DNA from: CAZIOH01 sp964540815
GTDB lineage: Bacteria; Myxococcota_A; Polyangia; Fen-1088
DNA: 27,861 nucleotides
NCBI GenBank assembly: GCA_964540815.1
Contig: CAZIOH010000094.1
Location: 1 to 27,861, forward strand
Direction of reading: 5' to 3'
The position numbers and the translations under genes were made by a program. Positions within the stretch are counted from its first letter, which is position 1; the number at the start of each line of letters is the position of its first letter. The notes under the pieces were generated by a model. That model was not told the origin of the DNA and did no database searches. It saw nothing but the letters and a program-made list of their open reading frames with translations. Shown here in pieces: positions 14,380-22,020 of this stretch.

Positions 14380-16089
14380 ATGTTACGTTATGAGCTGATC
14401 ATGAACGAGCCGTCCCCTCTCGCCGAGCCCGTCGGAGACGCGCCACCCGCGCCGTCCCCGGTGTCGACCGCCGCGATCCCTTCCTCCGGCGCCGCGCCCG
14501 CCGCCTTCGAATCGCGAGCGGCCGCGGCCCCGGGCGCCACCGCCACCGCCGATCCGTACGCCCGGCTGACCCTGCGCGAGCGCCAGGCCTTCGAGGCCGG
14601 CGGCGCGGAGCGGGTGGCGCGCCAGCACCGCAGCGGCAAGCTCACGGCCCGCGAGCGGGTGGAGAAGGTGTGCGACCCCGGCAGCTTCGTCGAGATGGAC
14701 CGGCTCGTGACCCACCGCTGCGCCGACTTCGGCATGGCGGATCAGAAGATCCCGGGCGACGGGGTGATCACCGGTCACGGGCGGATCCACGGCCGGCCGG
14801 TGTTCGTGTTCGCGCAGGACTTCACGGTGTTCGGGGGCTCGCTCTCCGGGGCGTACGCCGCCAAGATCTGCAAGATCATGGATCTCGCGATGAAGGTCGG
14901 CGCGCCGGTGATCGGGCTCAACGATTCGGGAGGCGCTCGCATCCAGGAGGGCGTGACCTCCCTGGCGGGATATGCCGACATCTTTCTGCGCAACACCCTG
15001 GCCTCGGGGGTGGTGCCACAGCTCTCGGCGATCCTCGGACCTTGCGCGGGGGGCGCGGTCTACTCGCCAGCCATCACCGACTTCATCTTCATGGTCGAGG
15101 CGACGAGTCACATGTTCATCACCGGGCCCGAGGTCATCCGCGCGGTCACCCACGAGGAGGTCTCCAAGGAGGAGCTCGGCGGGGCAAACACCCATGCGAC
15201 CCGCTCGGGGGTCGCGCACCGGGCCTTCCCCGACGAGGCGGCGTGTCTGGCGGGCCTGCGCGAGGTGCTCGGCTTCCTGCCGCAGAACAACCGCGAGGAT
15301 CCTCCGCGCCTGCCCACCCAGGATCCGCCGGAACGGGTGCTGGCCGCGCTCGACGGGCTGATCCCGGCCGAGGCCCACCGGCCCTACGACATGAAGGCGG
15401 TGATCGCCGAGGTGGTCGACGACCGGCGCACCTTCGAGATCCAGCCCGAGTACGCGCAGAACATCGTGGTGGCCTTCGGGCGCCTCGGTGGGCGGCCAGT
15501 GGGCATCGTCGCCAACCAGCCGATGCATCTCGCGGGTTGCCTCGACATCGCGGCGTCCTTGAAGGCGGCGCGGTTCGTGCGCTTCTGCGACTGCTTCAAC
15601 CTCCCGATCCTGACCTTCGTCGACGTGCCTGGCTTCTTGCCGGGCACCGCCCAGGAGTTCGGCGGGATCATCAAGCACGGGGCCAAGCTGCTCTATGCTT
15701 ACGCCGAGGCGACGGTGCCCAAGCTGACGGTCATCACGCGCAAGGCGTACGGCGGCGCGTACGACGTCATGTCGTCCAAGCACATCCGCGGCGATTTCAA
15801 CTTCGCCTACCCCGCCGCCGAGATCGCGGTGATGGGCCCCGAGGCGGCGGTGAACATCGTCTTTCGCGACGAGCTGGCGGCGGCCGCCGACCCGGTGGCG
15901 GCCCGGGCGCGGTACGTGGCGGAGTATCGGGAGAAGTTCGCGAGCCCCTACGTCGCCGCCGAGCTCGGCTACGTCGACGAGATCATCCGCCCCCGCGACA
16001 CCCGCGCGCGCCTGTGTGGCGCGCTCGCCCTGCTCGGGAACAAGCGGGACACCAATCCCGCCAAGAAGCATGGGAACATCCCGCTCTGA
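14380..16089 (+). CDS. Acyl-CoA (propionyl-CoA) carboxylase, carboxyltransferase subunit
   Basis: The biotin-dependent carboxyltransferase subunit of an acyl-CoA carboxylase, which moves carboxyl groups from carboxybiotin to acyl-CoA; propionyl-CoA giving methylmalonyl-CoA is the likeliest substrate. The crotonase-like halves carry LNDSGGARIQEGVTSLAGY (N-half) and KAYGGAYDVMSSK (C-half), which form the two oxyanion holes. The end KHGNIPL is the classic C-terminus of PccB-type proteins. The 569 residues include about 60 Ala/Pro-rich residues ahead of the conserved beginning (YARLTLRERQAF), an extension unusual for the family. ATG at 14401 is an alternative start with a weak GAG site. The partner biotin carboxylase/carrier subunit is not in the window. 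The 3' end overlaps the next gene by 20 bases. Confidence 0.95.
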   Translation: MLRYELIMNEPSPLAEPVGDAPPAPSPVSTAAIPSSGAAPAAFESRAAAAPGATATADPYARLTLRERQAFEAGGAERVARQHRSGKLTARERVEKVCDPGSFVEMDRLVTHRCADFGMADQKIPGDGVITGHGRIHGRPVFVFAQDFTVFGGSLSGAYAAKICKIMDLAMKVGAPVIGLNDSGGARIQEGVTSLAGYADIFLRNTLASGVVPQLSAILGPCAGGAVYSPAITDFIFMVEATSHMFITGPEVIRAVTHEEVSKEELGGANTHATRSGVAHRAFPDEAACLAGLREVLGFLPQNNREDPPRLPTQDPPERVLAALDGLIPAEAHRPYDMKAVIAEVVDDRRTFEIQPEYAQNIVVAFGRLGGRPVGIVANQPMHLAGCLDIAASLKAARFVRFCDCFNLPILTFVDVPGFLPGTAQEFGGIIKHGAKLLYAYAEATVPKLTVITRKAYGGAYDVMSSKHIRGDFNFAYPAAEIAVMGPEAAVNIVFRDELAAAADPVAARARYVAEYREKFASPYVAAELGYVDEIIRPRDTRARLCGALALLGNKRDTNPAKKHGNIPL

Positions 16090-18202
16090 GCCCGCCCCGC
16101 CGCGCGCGGTGGGGGCGCTCGGGATCCTGCTGGCGGTGGTGGGGCTCTGGGGCGTCGGGGGCGCGGGCTGCGCCACCCGGCGACTGCCGCCGGTGAGCAA
16201 GATCGTGGATGGACGGGTGGTGGTCAGTCGCGGCATCTCGCCCGAGGCCTACGAGCACGCGATTCGCGCCCGCCTCTACGAGGAGGAGCACCGCTGGGAG
16301 GATGCCGCGGCCGAGCTCGCGCGGGCCCTCACCTTCGATGACGAGGCGGCGGAGCTCGAGGCCGAGCTGGCGGACGTGTTGCTGCGCCTCGGCCGGATCG
16401 ACGATGCGGCGGCTCGGGCGGACGCGTCGCTGCGCACGGGCCTGACCGTGCCGGGCTATCTGGCCTCGGCGCGCGTGGCCGAGGCCAGGCGCGATCCGCG
16501 CCAGGCGCTGTCGCGGTATCAGGCCGCCACGGCGCTGGCGCGCAGCGATGGTGACCCGGAGGCCATCGAGGCCAGTCACCTCGCGCTGGTGACCGCGCAG
16601 ATGGCCGCCCTCGACGTCGAGGGGGCCTACGGCACCATGAAGAACCTGCGAGATCTGGCCGCCGACAGCCTGCCCGCCCGCCTGCAGCTGGCGGCGCTCG
16701 CGTGGGCGCTTGGACGACTGGCGGAGGCCGACGCGGCCCTCGAGGAGGCGCTCGCCATCGAGCCGGCCGAGCCGGACGCCCGGCTCATGCTGGCGGCGCT
16801 CGACGCGGCGACCGGGCGGACCGCGGAGGCCAAGGCGGCCTTCCGGGAGGCCATCAACCGCTCGGAGGAGTCCGTGCCGGTGGTGGAGATGTTCCTCAAG
16901 TGGCTGGTGTCGCGCGGGGATCGCAGCGAGGCCGCCAGCGAGGCGGATCGCTTCACGCCCGACGCCGTGGACGACACCACCATCGAGACCATCGTCCGGA
17001 TCGAACGCGCGGCCGGTCGCCCCGAGCGCGCCATCGAAGCTTGCGAGGCCGCGCGCAAGCGAGGCGTGTCGGCGGCGCGCCTCGCCTTGCTCGAGGCCGG
17101 CGCCCTCGCCGATCGCAAGGAATACGAGAAGGCCGGCAAGATGCTGCTCGCGGTCCCGTCGGGTGTCCCGGAGACGTTCGACGCGCGCCTCCGCGCGGCC
17201 GAGGTCCTTCGCGAGGTCGGCAGCGCCGCCGCGCTGGCCGAGGCCGAGCGAGCGTTGACCGAGGGCGAGGCCGCGCTCGCGGTTCATGGCCCTTCGCCAC
17301 CGCCGGCCGGCAGCGTCGGCGGTGTCGGCGGCGTCGGCTCACCCGGCGGGAAGGGAACCCGGGCACCTCCGTCGACCGCGCGCGGGGTCCCCGGGCTCGT
17401 GGCGGTCCGTCCTCTCGCCGCCGCGCCAGGGGCCGCCGACGCGAGGGCCCCCGCCGACCCCGGGACTGGCGGGCCCGGCCGTATCGCCGGCGTCAAGGCG
17501 ACGGAGACCGCCGCGGACGAGGAGGACGACACGGGCGACGGCGATGCGCGCGACGTGCGGCTCGAGCTGGCGATCGGGCGCGCCTTGCTGGCCGAGAAGC
17601 GCGGGGACGCCACCCGGGCGGCCGGGCTGCTGGACGCCGCGCAGAAGGGGTCGCTCGACGATCCCCGCCTCTTGCCCCGCGTGTTGCTGGTGCGGGCCGG
17701 CGTCGAGGAGCGCCGGGGCGACTGGAAGCGGGCGCTCGAGCTCGCGGGGCGCGTGCTGGCGGTCGATCCCCGGAACGTCGAGGCGCTGAATTTTCATGGA
17801 TTCGTCTCGGCGGAGCATGGCCAGGACCTGCCGGTCACCACGAGGCGCTTGCAGATCGCGGTGGCGCTGGATCCGGGCGCGGGTGGCATCGTCGACAGCT
17901 TGGGCTTCGCGTACCTCGCGGCCGGGGAGCTCGGAGCGGCAGCCGCGCGCTTGACCGAGGCGGATCGTCTCGAGCCCGGCGACCCGGAGATCATGTCTCA
18001 CCTCGGCGAGCTCTACGCGAAGCAGAACGACGTCGTGCGGGCCGTGGCCACCTACCGCGCGGCCCTCACCCACGAACCGCCCGAGCGGATCCTGCGCAAG
18101 ATCGAGAGTGCGCTGCGCGACCTCACGGGCAAGCAGGCGGCGGGCAAGCTGCAGGGAGCAGGCAAGCAGGGACCGAGCAAAAGGGGAGCAGCGGCGCAGT
18201 GA
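16070..18202 (+). CDS. TPR-repeat lipoprotein
   Basis: A 710-residue exported protein. A hydrophobic segment (about 13-33) ends in GGAGC, a plausible lipobox with Cys about 34. Two blocks of tetratricopeptide-like helices follow: one from about 60 to 400 (repeated Ala/Leu helices such as RWEDAAAELARAL, GRLAEADAALEEALAI) and one from about 490 to 690 (DWKRALELAGRVLAVDP, then LGELYAKQND). They are separated by a Gly/Pro/Ala-rich and then acidic linker (about 405-490). TPRs bind partner proteins; this one probably scaffolds at the outer or inner membrane. The start at 16070 lies inside the end of the carboxylase gene and gives a proper signal peptide. The stop overlaps the next gene as GTGA, so these genes are translationally coupled. 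Confidence 0.85.
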   Translation: MGTSRSEPAPPRAVGALGILLAVVGLWGVGGAGCATRRLPPVSKIVDGRVVVSRGISPEAYEHAIRARLYEEEHRWEDAAAELARALTFDDEAAELEAELADVLLRLGRIDDAAARADASLRTGLTVPGYLASARVAEARRDPRQALSRYQAATALARSDGDPEAIEASHLALVTAQMAALDVEGAYGTMKNLRDLAADSLPARLQLAALAWALGRLAEADAALEEALAIEPAEPDARLMLAALDAATGRTAEAKAAFREAINRSEESVPVVEMFLKWLVSRGDRSEAASEADRFTPDAVDDTTIETIVRIERAAGRPERAIEACEAARKRGVSAARLALLEAGALADRKEYEKAGKMLLAVPSGVPETFDARLRAAEVLREVGSAAALAEAERALTEGEAALAVHGPSPPPAGSVGGVGGVGSPGGKGTRAPPSTARGVPGLVAVRPLAAAPGAADARAPADPGTGGPGRIAGVKATETAADEEDDTGDGDARDVRLELAIGRALLAEKRGDATRAAGLLDAAQKGSLDDPRLLPRVLLVRAGVEERRGDWKRALELAGRVLAVDPRNVEALNFHGFVSAEHGQDLPVTTRRLQIAVALDPGAGGIVDSLGFAYLAAGELGAAAARLTEADRLEPGDPEIMSHLGELYAKQNDVVRAVATYRAALTHEPPERILRKIESALRDLTGKQAAGKLQGAGKQGPSKRGAAAQ
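18183..18188 (+). promoter_or_regulatory. Ribosome binding site for the GTG start at 18199
   Basis: GGGGAG, 10 bases before the GTG at 18199, inside the end of the TPR gene. With the GTGA overlap it supports coupled translation. Confidence 0.6.
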
Positions 18203-19176
18203 GGCCGGCACCGGCGGTCCATCTGCGGCCCCTTCGCCGCCAGCCACCCCGACCGACCAGGGGGGTGCAAGGGCTCGCGCTCGCGCTCGGGCTCGCGGTC
18301 TCCGTCGGCGCCGGGATGCTCGGCTGTGCCCACCAGCGGGCCGCCGTGCGGGTGCGGACGTACCCGGCCCCCACCGCGGCTGAGCTGGTCGCGCGCCTCG
18401 CCACGCGCCAGGCGGACCTCGCCTCCATGAACGCCCGCGTGCGGGCCACGAGCTGGCTCGGCGGGGATCGCGTGCGGGCCACGGTGCTCATGCTTGTCGA
18501 GCGGACTGGCAAGCTGCGCCTCGAGGCCCAGGTCAGCCTGCAGGGCACGGTCGCGGTGCTGGCCACCGACGGAGAGCGGTTCGCCTTGCTCGACGTCGGC
18601 CACAACGAGCTGCGCCGCGGTCCCGCCTGTCCGCGCAACGTGGCCGCGCTGATCCGGATTGCGCTCGCGCCGGCTGAGGTGGCAGCCCTGCTGCTCGGTG
18701 ACGTGCGCATCCCGGAGCCGGCCGCCTCCGCCGATCCGGCGCACCAGGCGCGCGTCGCGTGGGACGCGGAGCTCGGCGGGGATGTCCTCGTCGTCCCGCG
18801 CCTCGACGGTTGGTTGCGGGTGGTGTTCGCGGCGCCCCCGGGCCCGGGCCCGGATTCGAACGGGGCCAGCATCGGAGGGACCCCGGTCGCGAGCGCGATC
18901 TTGGCGGTGATCGCCACGGGCCCCGACGGGGCGCCGCGCTGGCGGGCTCGGTTCGAGGACTTCGTGGCCGCGAGCTTCTCACCGCGATCGCCCGCGACCG
19001 GTCGGGGCGCGGTGCCGGTCCCGCAGATCATCCGATATGCCGAGGGCTCCTCATCCTTCGACGATGGGGTCGAGATCAAGTTCAAGGAGCGCGTCTACGA
19101 CGAGTCCGCGCCCGCCGACTCCTTCTCGATCGTCCCTACTCCCGGGGTCACGGCCGTCGAGGTCGGCTGTCATTGA
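18199..19176 (+). CDS. LolB/DUF4292-like lipoprotein
   Basis: A 325-residue lipoprotein. After an Arg-rich n-region, a hydrophobic segment ends in GMLGC, a probable lipobox. The body matches the DUF4292/LolA-LolB type half-barrel: SMNARVRATSWLGG, then repeated beta strands (VRATVLMLVERTGKLRLEAQ, TVAVLATDGERFALLD). LolB-fold proteins bind the acyl chains of lipoproteins at the outer membrane; whether this one does so is not known. The GTG start overlaps the TPR gene's stop by 4 bases. The 3' end overlaps, tail to tail, the last 29 bases of the convergent histidine kinase gene. A LolC/E-type permease is also encoded in the window, but 16 kb away. Confidence 0.78.
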   Translation: MRPAPAVHLRPLRRQPPRPTRGVQGLALALGLAVSVGAGMLGCAHQRAAVRVRTYPAPTAAELVARLATRQADLASMNARVRATSWLGGDRVRATVLMLVERTGKLRLEAQVSLQGTVAVLATDGERFALLDVGHNELRRGPACPRNVAALIRIALAPAEVAALLLGDVRIPEPAASADPAHQARVAWDAELGGDVLVVPRLDGWLRVVFAAPPGPGPDSNGASIGGTPVASAILAVIATGPDGAPRWRARFEDFVAASFSPRSPATGRGAVPVPQIIRYAEGSSSFDDGVEIKFKERVYDESAPADSFSIVPTPGVTAVEVGCH

Positions 19177-20425
19177 CGGGGGGAATCCCGGAGTCCGCCC
19201 CCCGGTCGCGTCGGCGGGGCAGGATCAGCGACACCTCGGCGCCGCCCCCGCTCGGGCGGTTGCGCGCCATGGCCTCGCCGCCGTGGGCCTCGGCGATCCG
19301 TCGGACCAGGGCCAGTCCGAGCCCCAGACCCGCGGCCGACTCCGGATGGGTGGTGGTCGGGGGAGCCTCCTGTCGCTGGGGGCGATAGAAGCGCTCGAAC
19401 ACCCGACGTTCTTCCCCCGGGGGAAACCCCGGGCCGCGATCGAGAACGGCGAAGGCCACGGTGCTCTCGTCCGCGCGCACCACCAGCCGCTCGACGCCCG
19501 CGCCGTGCAGGTCGGCGTTGCGGAGCAAGTTCGCGAGGGCGCGACCGATCAGGGTGGGGTCGCCCTCGAAGCCGAGCTCGGCCTGCGGCACCGTCAGCTT
19601 CTCGGGGTCCACGCCGGCCCGCGCCAGGGCGCTTCGTGCCAGGTCGGCGGCGTCGATGGGCATGACGGCGAGGGCCGAGAAATCCAGGCGGGCGCTGGCG
19701 AGCAGCTCGCCCACCAGCCCATCGATCTCGATCACCTCGCGCTCGAAGTCGTCGAGGTCGAGGGCGGCGCGGCCCTGATCGCGCGCGATCTCCACCAGCA
19801 GACGCAGCCGCGCGAGCGGCGTGCGGATCTCGTGCGACACGCCCGCCAGGAGCTCGCGCTGGTCGGCGATCTGGCGCTCGATGCGCTCGGCCATGTCGTT
19901 GATGGCGCGGGACAGCTCGCCGATCTCGTCGATGCCTCGCCAGTGCAGGCGCGCGCGGGCGCCCATCTGACCGGCGCCGATGTCGCGGGCCACGTCGACG
20001 AGCGCGCTCAAGGGGCGGGCGATCCGACGCGCGATCTTGCCGGAGGCCGCCCAGAGCACCACGAGCGGCACGACCAGGAACAGCGCCGCGGGGACCCGCC
20101 CGCGCAGCGAGCTGTGGAGCGCCAGGCGAACCAGGCCGAGGTTGAGCATCGCCGTCACGAAGATCGTCGCGCCGAACCAGATGAAGAGCCGCCGGCGCAG
20201 GCTCACGCCGCAGAAGTGGCGCCACCGCACGCGCAAGGGCGCCGGTGGGCCATGCCGGCCCCGCAGGTGCGCGTGATGCAGCTCGACGTGCAGGCGGCGC
20301 AGGCGCTCGGCCATGCCACCCGCCGGGCAGGGCCATCCGTCCCGACCGGATTCCGGACCGGACACCCGGGCTCGGTCACCCGGGCGGTCCGGACGGTTGG
20401 TGGGCCAGTCGGGGAACCGGGTCAC
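19148..20425 (-). CDS. Sensor histidine kinase with a minimal periplasmic loop
   Basis: A 425-residue membrane histidine kinase. An Arg/Pro-rich N-terminal region of about 78 residues precedes helix 1 (80-103). The outside loop has only about 9 residues (HSSLRGRVP), then comes helix 2 (113-128). Next are a HAMP linker (about 130-185), the dimerisation/phospho-acceptor helix GVSHEIRTPL with His198, and an ATPase domain with N-box ANLLRNADLHG (Asn303), G1 DRGPGF, F-box FERFYRP and G2 GLGLGLAL. All catalytic boxes are intact. The GTG start overlaps the regulator's stop as GTGA and has AGGAG 6 bases upstream. With almost no sensor domain, it probably senses the membrane or a partner protein, as CpxA does with CpxP. 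Confidence 0.94.
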   Translation of the reverse strand: MTRFPDWPTNRPDRPGDRARVSGPESGRDGWPCPAGGMAERLRRLHVELHHAHLRGRHGPPAPLRVRWRHFCGVSLRRRLFIWFGATIFVTAMLNLGLVRLALHSSLRGRVPAALFLVVPLVVLWAASGKIARRIARPLSALVDVARDIGAGQMGARARLHWRGIDEIGELSRAINDMAERIERQIADQRELLAGVSHEIRTPLARLRLLVEIARDQGRAALDLDDFEREVIEIDGLVGELLASARLDFSALAVMPIDAADLARSALARAGVDPEKLTVPQAELGFEGDPTLIGRALANLLRNADLHGAGVERLVVRADESTVAFAVLDRGPGFPPGEERRVFERFYRPQRQEAPPTTTHPESAAGLGLGLALVRRIAEAHGGEAMARNRPSGGGAEVSLILPRRRDRGADSGIPPVNDSRPRRP

Positions 20426-21117
20426 GGCACGCTCCTGCGCTCGGCCGCGAGCACGTACCCCACCCCGCGCACCGTCTTGATGAGGGTCGGGGTGCGGGGA
20501 TCGTCGCCGAGCTTGCGCCGCAGGTGCGACACGTGAACGTCGACGGTCCGATCGCTGACCGTGACGTCGTTGCGCCCCGCCTCCGAGAGCAGCAGATCCC
20601 GCGGCACCACCCGGCCTGGGCGCCGGGCCAGCGCCGCGAGGAGGTCGAACTCGATGCCGGTCAACTCGACCACGGTGTCACCCTGTCGAACCCGCCGCGC
20701 GCCGAGATCGATCTCGATGCCCGCGACGCTGAGGGTCTCGTCGAGCAGGGCCGGCTGGGCCCGGCGCAGGACCGCCCGCAGCCGCGCCAGCAGCTCCCGC
20801 GGGGAGAAGGGCTTGGCGACGTAGTCGTCCGCGCCGATCTCGAGGCCAACCACCCGGTCGGCCTCGTCCCCGCGCGCGGTGAGCATGATGATCGGGATCC
20901 GGCTGCGCTCGCGGATGCGCCGGCAGACCTCGACCCCATCCATGCCCGGCATCATCACGTCGAGCAGCACGGCGTCGAACACGGACTGCTCGAGCTCTGC
21001 GAGGCCCGTACGCCCATCGGCCGCGTGGCTGAGCGTGATGCCGTTCGGCCCGAGGTAGCTCACCAGGAGCTCGAACAGACGCCGGTCGTCGTCGATGCAC
21101 AGAACCCGCAAGGTCAC
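20422..21117 (-). CDS. OmpR/PhoB-family response regulator (CpxR-like)
   Basis: A 231-residue transcription factor. The receiver domain (1-120) has the acidic pocket CIDDD (8-11), phospho-acceptor Asp53 (LLDVMMPGMDG), Thr80 and Lys102 (DDYVAKPFSP). The C-terminal winged helix (about 130-226) has the family signature TVDVHVSHLRRKLGDDP and TVRGVGYVL. It would be phosphorylated by the kinase encoded by the overlapping downstream gene. The start is GTG, since no in-frame ATG lies just upstream. The arrangement Spy-like gene, regulator, kinase resembles the cpxP-cpxR-cpxA envelope-stress system, so CpxR/RstA-like is the best guess. Assigning a true cpxR orthologue would need a tree. Confidence 0.95.
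   Translation of the reverse strand: MTLRVLCIDDDRRLFELLVSYLGPNGITLSHAADGRTGLAELEQSVFDAVLLDVMMPGMDGVEVCRRIRERSRIPIIMLTARGDEADRVVGLEIGADDYVAKPFSPRELLARLRAVLRRAQPALLDETLSVAGIEIDLGARRVRQGDTVVELTGIEFDLLAALARRPGRVVPRDLLLSEAGRNDVTVSDRTVDVHVSHLRRKLGDDPRTPTLIKTVRGVGYVLAAERRSVP
20432..20436 (-). promoter_or_regulatory. Ribosome binding site of the histidine kinase gene
   Basis: AGGAG on the minus strand, 6 bases before the GTG at 20425 and inside the end of the regulator gene. It fixes the start and supports the GTGA coupling. Confidence 0.8.
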
Positions 21118-21149
21118 CCCGTCATCATAGTGGGAATCGGCCGGCAGCG

Positions 21150-21180
21150 ACGGTCGACCACGTGCGCCGTGGTCGTCCGT
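21150..21180 (-). promoter_or_regulatory. Hairpin between the Spy-like gene and the regulator gene
   Basis: acgg-t-cgaccac (21150-21161) pairs with gtggtcg-t-ccgt (21169-21180), giving 11 bp with one T-T mismatch and a 7-base loop. It lies in the 87-base gap between the two genes on the minus strand. No T-run follows, so it is more likely an mRNA processing or partial-attenuation element than a full terminator. It would let the Spy-like gene be expressed more than the regulator. Confidence 0.4.
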
Positions 21181-21204
21181 GCCGTCCGTCGCTCGCCGCC
21201 AGGG

Positions 21205-21879
21205 CTACAGCTGCCCGCCCCGGCCTTCCGAGTCATCCGAGCTTGCCCAGCCGCCTTGCCAAGCCCCCCGGCCCCACCCGTCGGCCGGGAACCCGGCGCC
21301 GCGGAGGCCGCCCTTCTCCAGCAAGCTCGCGAAGCGCTCGCGCTGGATGTCATCCAGGATCTCGTGAACCCGCGCCAGGAATCCCACCAGGGCCTTGCGC
21401 AGATCCTCGGCGAGGCGGTCGTGGCGCGCGAACATCTCGCCGAGGGCGACCTCGTCGAGCGAGGTGCGCCGCATGGCGGCCGCCAGATCGGCGCGCGATT
21501 GCTTGGCCTCGGCCCGCAGCGGCTTCGCGCTCCGGGTCAGCTCGGCGAAGGCCTCCTCGATGGCGCGATCCTGGGTGGGCGTGGTCTCCACGCGCCGCAG
21601 GAGGTGGCGCAGCAGGTACGCTCGTCCCCCGGGGACTCGATGCCCGAAGGGCCCATCGGCTCCCCCGAGATCCTCGCGTCCCCACGGTCCGAACCGGTGG
21701 TGACCACCGCCCCCCGGGCCTCCCCAGCCGTGACAGCCACGCCCGAAGGTGTAGCCGCCTCCGTAGGTGGGGCTCCCGCCCCAGCCAGGGTGCTGGTAGC
21801 GCAGCCAGGCGATGTGCCGCCGCCGCGCCGCGGCCGCGAATCCCAGCATGGCTGCTCCGAACAAGATGCATCCGATCAT
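21205..21879 (-). CDS. Spy/CpxP-like protein with N-terminal membrane segment
   Basis: A 224-residue protein. Residues 1-18 are hydrophobic (MIGCILFGAAMLGFAAAA), immediately followed by RRRH. A Gly/His/Trp/Tyr-rich stretch comes next (about 28-70), then an all-helical domain (about 85-200). That domain has two worn copies of the LTxxQ motif typical of Spy/CpxP: TTPTQ near residue 100 and LDDIQ near 186. These proteins act as chaperones or stress sensors that damp an adjacent histidine kinase. The end is Gly/Trp-rich. The start is fixed by GAGGAG 7 bases upstream of the ATG. The lack of positive charge before the hydrophobic segment and the Arg run after it predict the helical domain inside the cell, opposite to Spy/CpxP. 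It is first in a probable operon with the regulator and kinase. Confidence 0.8.
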   Translation of the reverse strand: MIGCILFGAAMLGFAAAARRRHIAWLRYQHPGWGGSPTYGGGYTFGRGCHGWGGPGGGGHHRFGPWGREDLGGADGPFGHRVPGGRAYLLRHLLRRVETTPTQDRAIEEAFAELTRSAKPLRAEAKQSRADLAAAMRRTSLDEVALGEMFARHDRLAEDLRKALVGFLARVHEILDDIQRERFASLLEKGGLRGAGFPADGWGRGAWQGGWASSDDSEGRGGQL

Positions 21880-21886
21880 GATCAAG

Positions 21887-21892
21887 CTCCTC
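21887..21892 (-). promoter_or_regulatory. Ribosome binding site fixing the Spy-like gene start
   Basis: GAGGAG on the minus strand, 7 bases before the ATG at 21879. It rules against the longer in-frame version that begins with TTG at 21930. Confidence 0.8.
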
Positions 21893-21901
21893 GATTCCGG
21901 G

Positions 21902-21923
21902 TGGCGTGTTTGCCCCCACGCCA
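21902..21923. promoter_or_regulatory. Small inverted repeat in the Spy-like gene leader
   Basis: tggcgt (21902-21907) and acgcca (21918-21923) are exact reverse complements around a 10-base spacer, upstream of the ribosome site. It is short and may be chance. Confidence 0.25.
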
Positions 21924-21965
21924 GAGACAATGCGCTCCCATCGTTAAGGAGATTCCATCGACCGT

Positions 21966-21980
21966 GTGAAGAAGCGTGAA
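21966..21980 (+). promoter_or_regulatory. Candidate response-regulator box GTGAA-N5-GTGAA
   Basis: Two direct copies of GTGAA are spaced 10 bp apart (one helical turn), 87-101 bases upstream of the Spy-like gene start. OmpR-family dimers bind such tandem half-sites. The CpxR consensus is GTAAA-N5-GTAAA, so each half differs by one base. It lies in the 141-base gap before a Spy/CpxP-like gene that sits in front of a CpxR-like regulator. The role is inferred; the repeat itself is plain in the sequence. Confidence 0.5.
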
Positions 21981-22020
21981 TCCTCGATGGAGCCCGCCGG
22001 CCGACCCGGCCGACCTTGGG

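Noticed and set aside
14383..16236. Long reverse reading frame (about 617 codons) under the carboxylase gene
   Set aside because: The forward frame is an unmistakable carboxyltransferase with an intact C-terminus. The reverse frame is His/Arg/Gly-rich with no domain, as expected of an antisense shadow.
16702..18198. Upstream extension of the LolB-like frame under the TPR gene
   Set aside because: It is an out-of-frame Gly/Arg-rich translation of the TPR gene; the GTG at 18199 with GGGGAG and a signal peptide directly after it is the natural start.
20245..21969. Forward reading frame over the regulator and Spy-like genes
   Set aside because: It is antisense to clear genes with conserved active-site residues and has no domain of its own.
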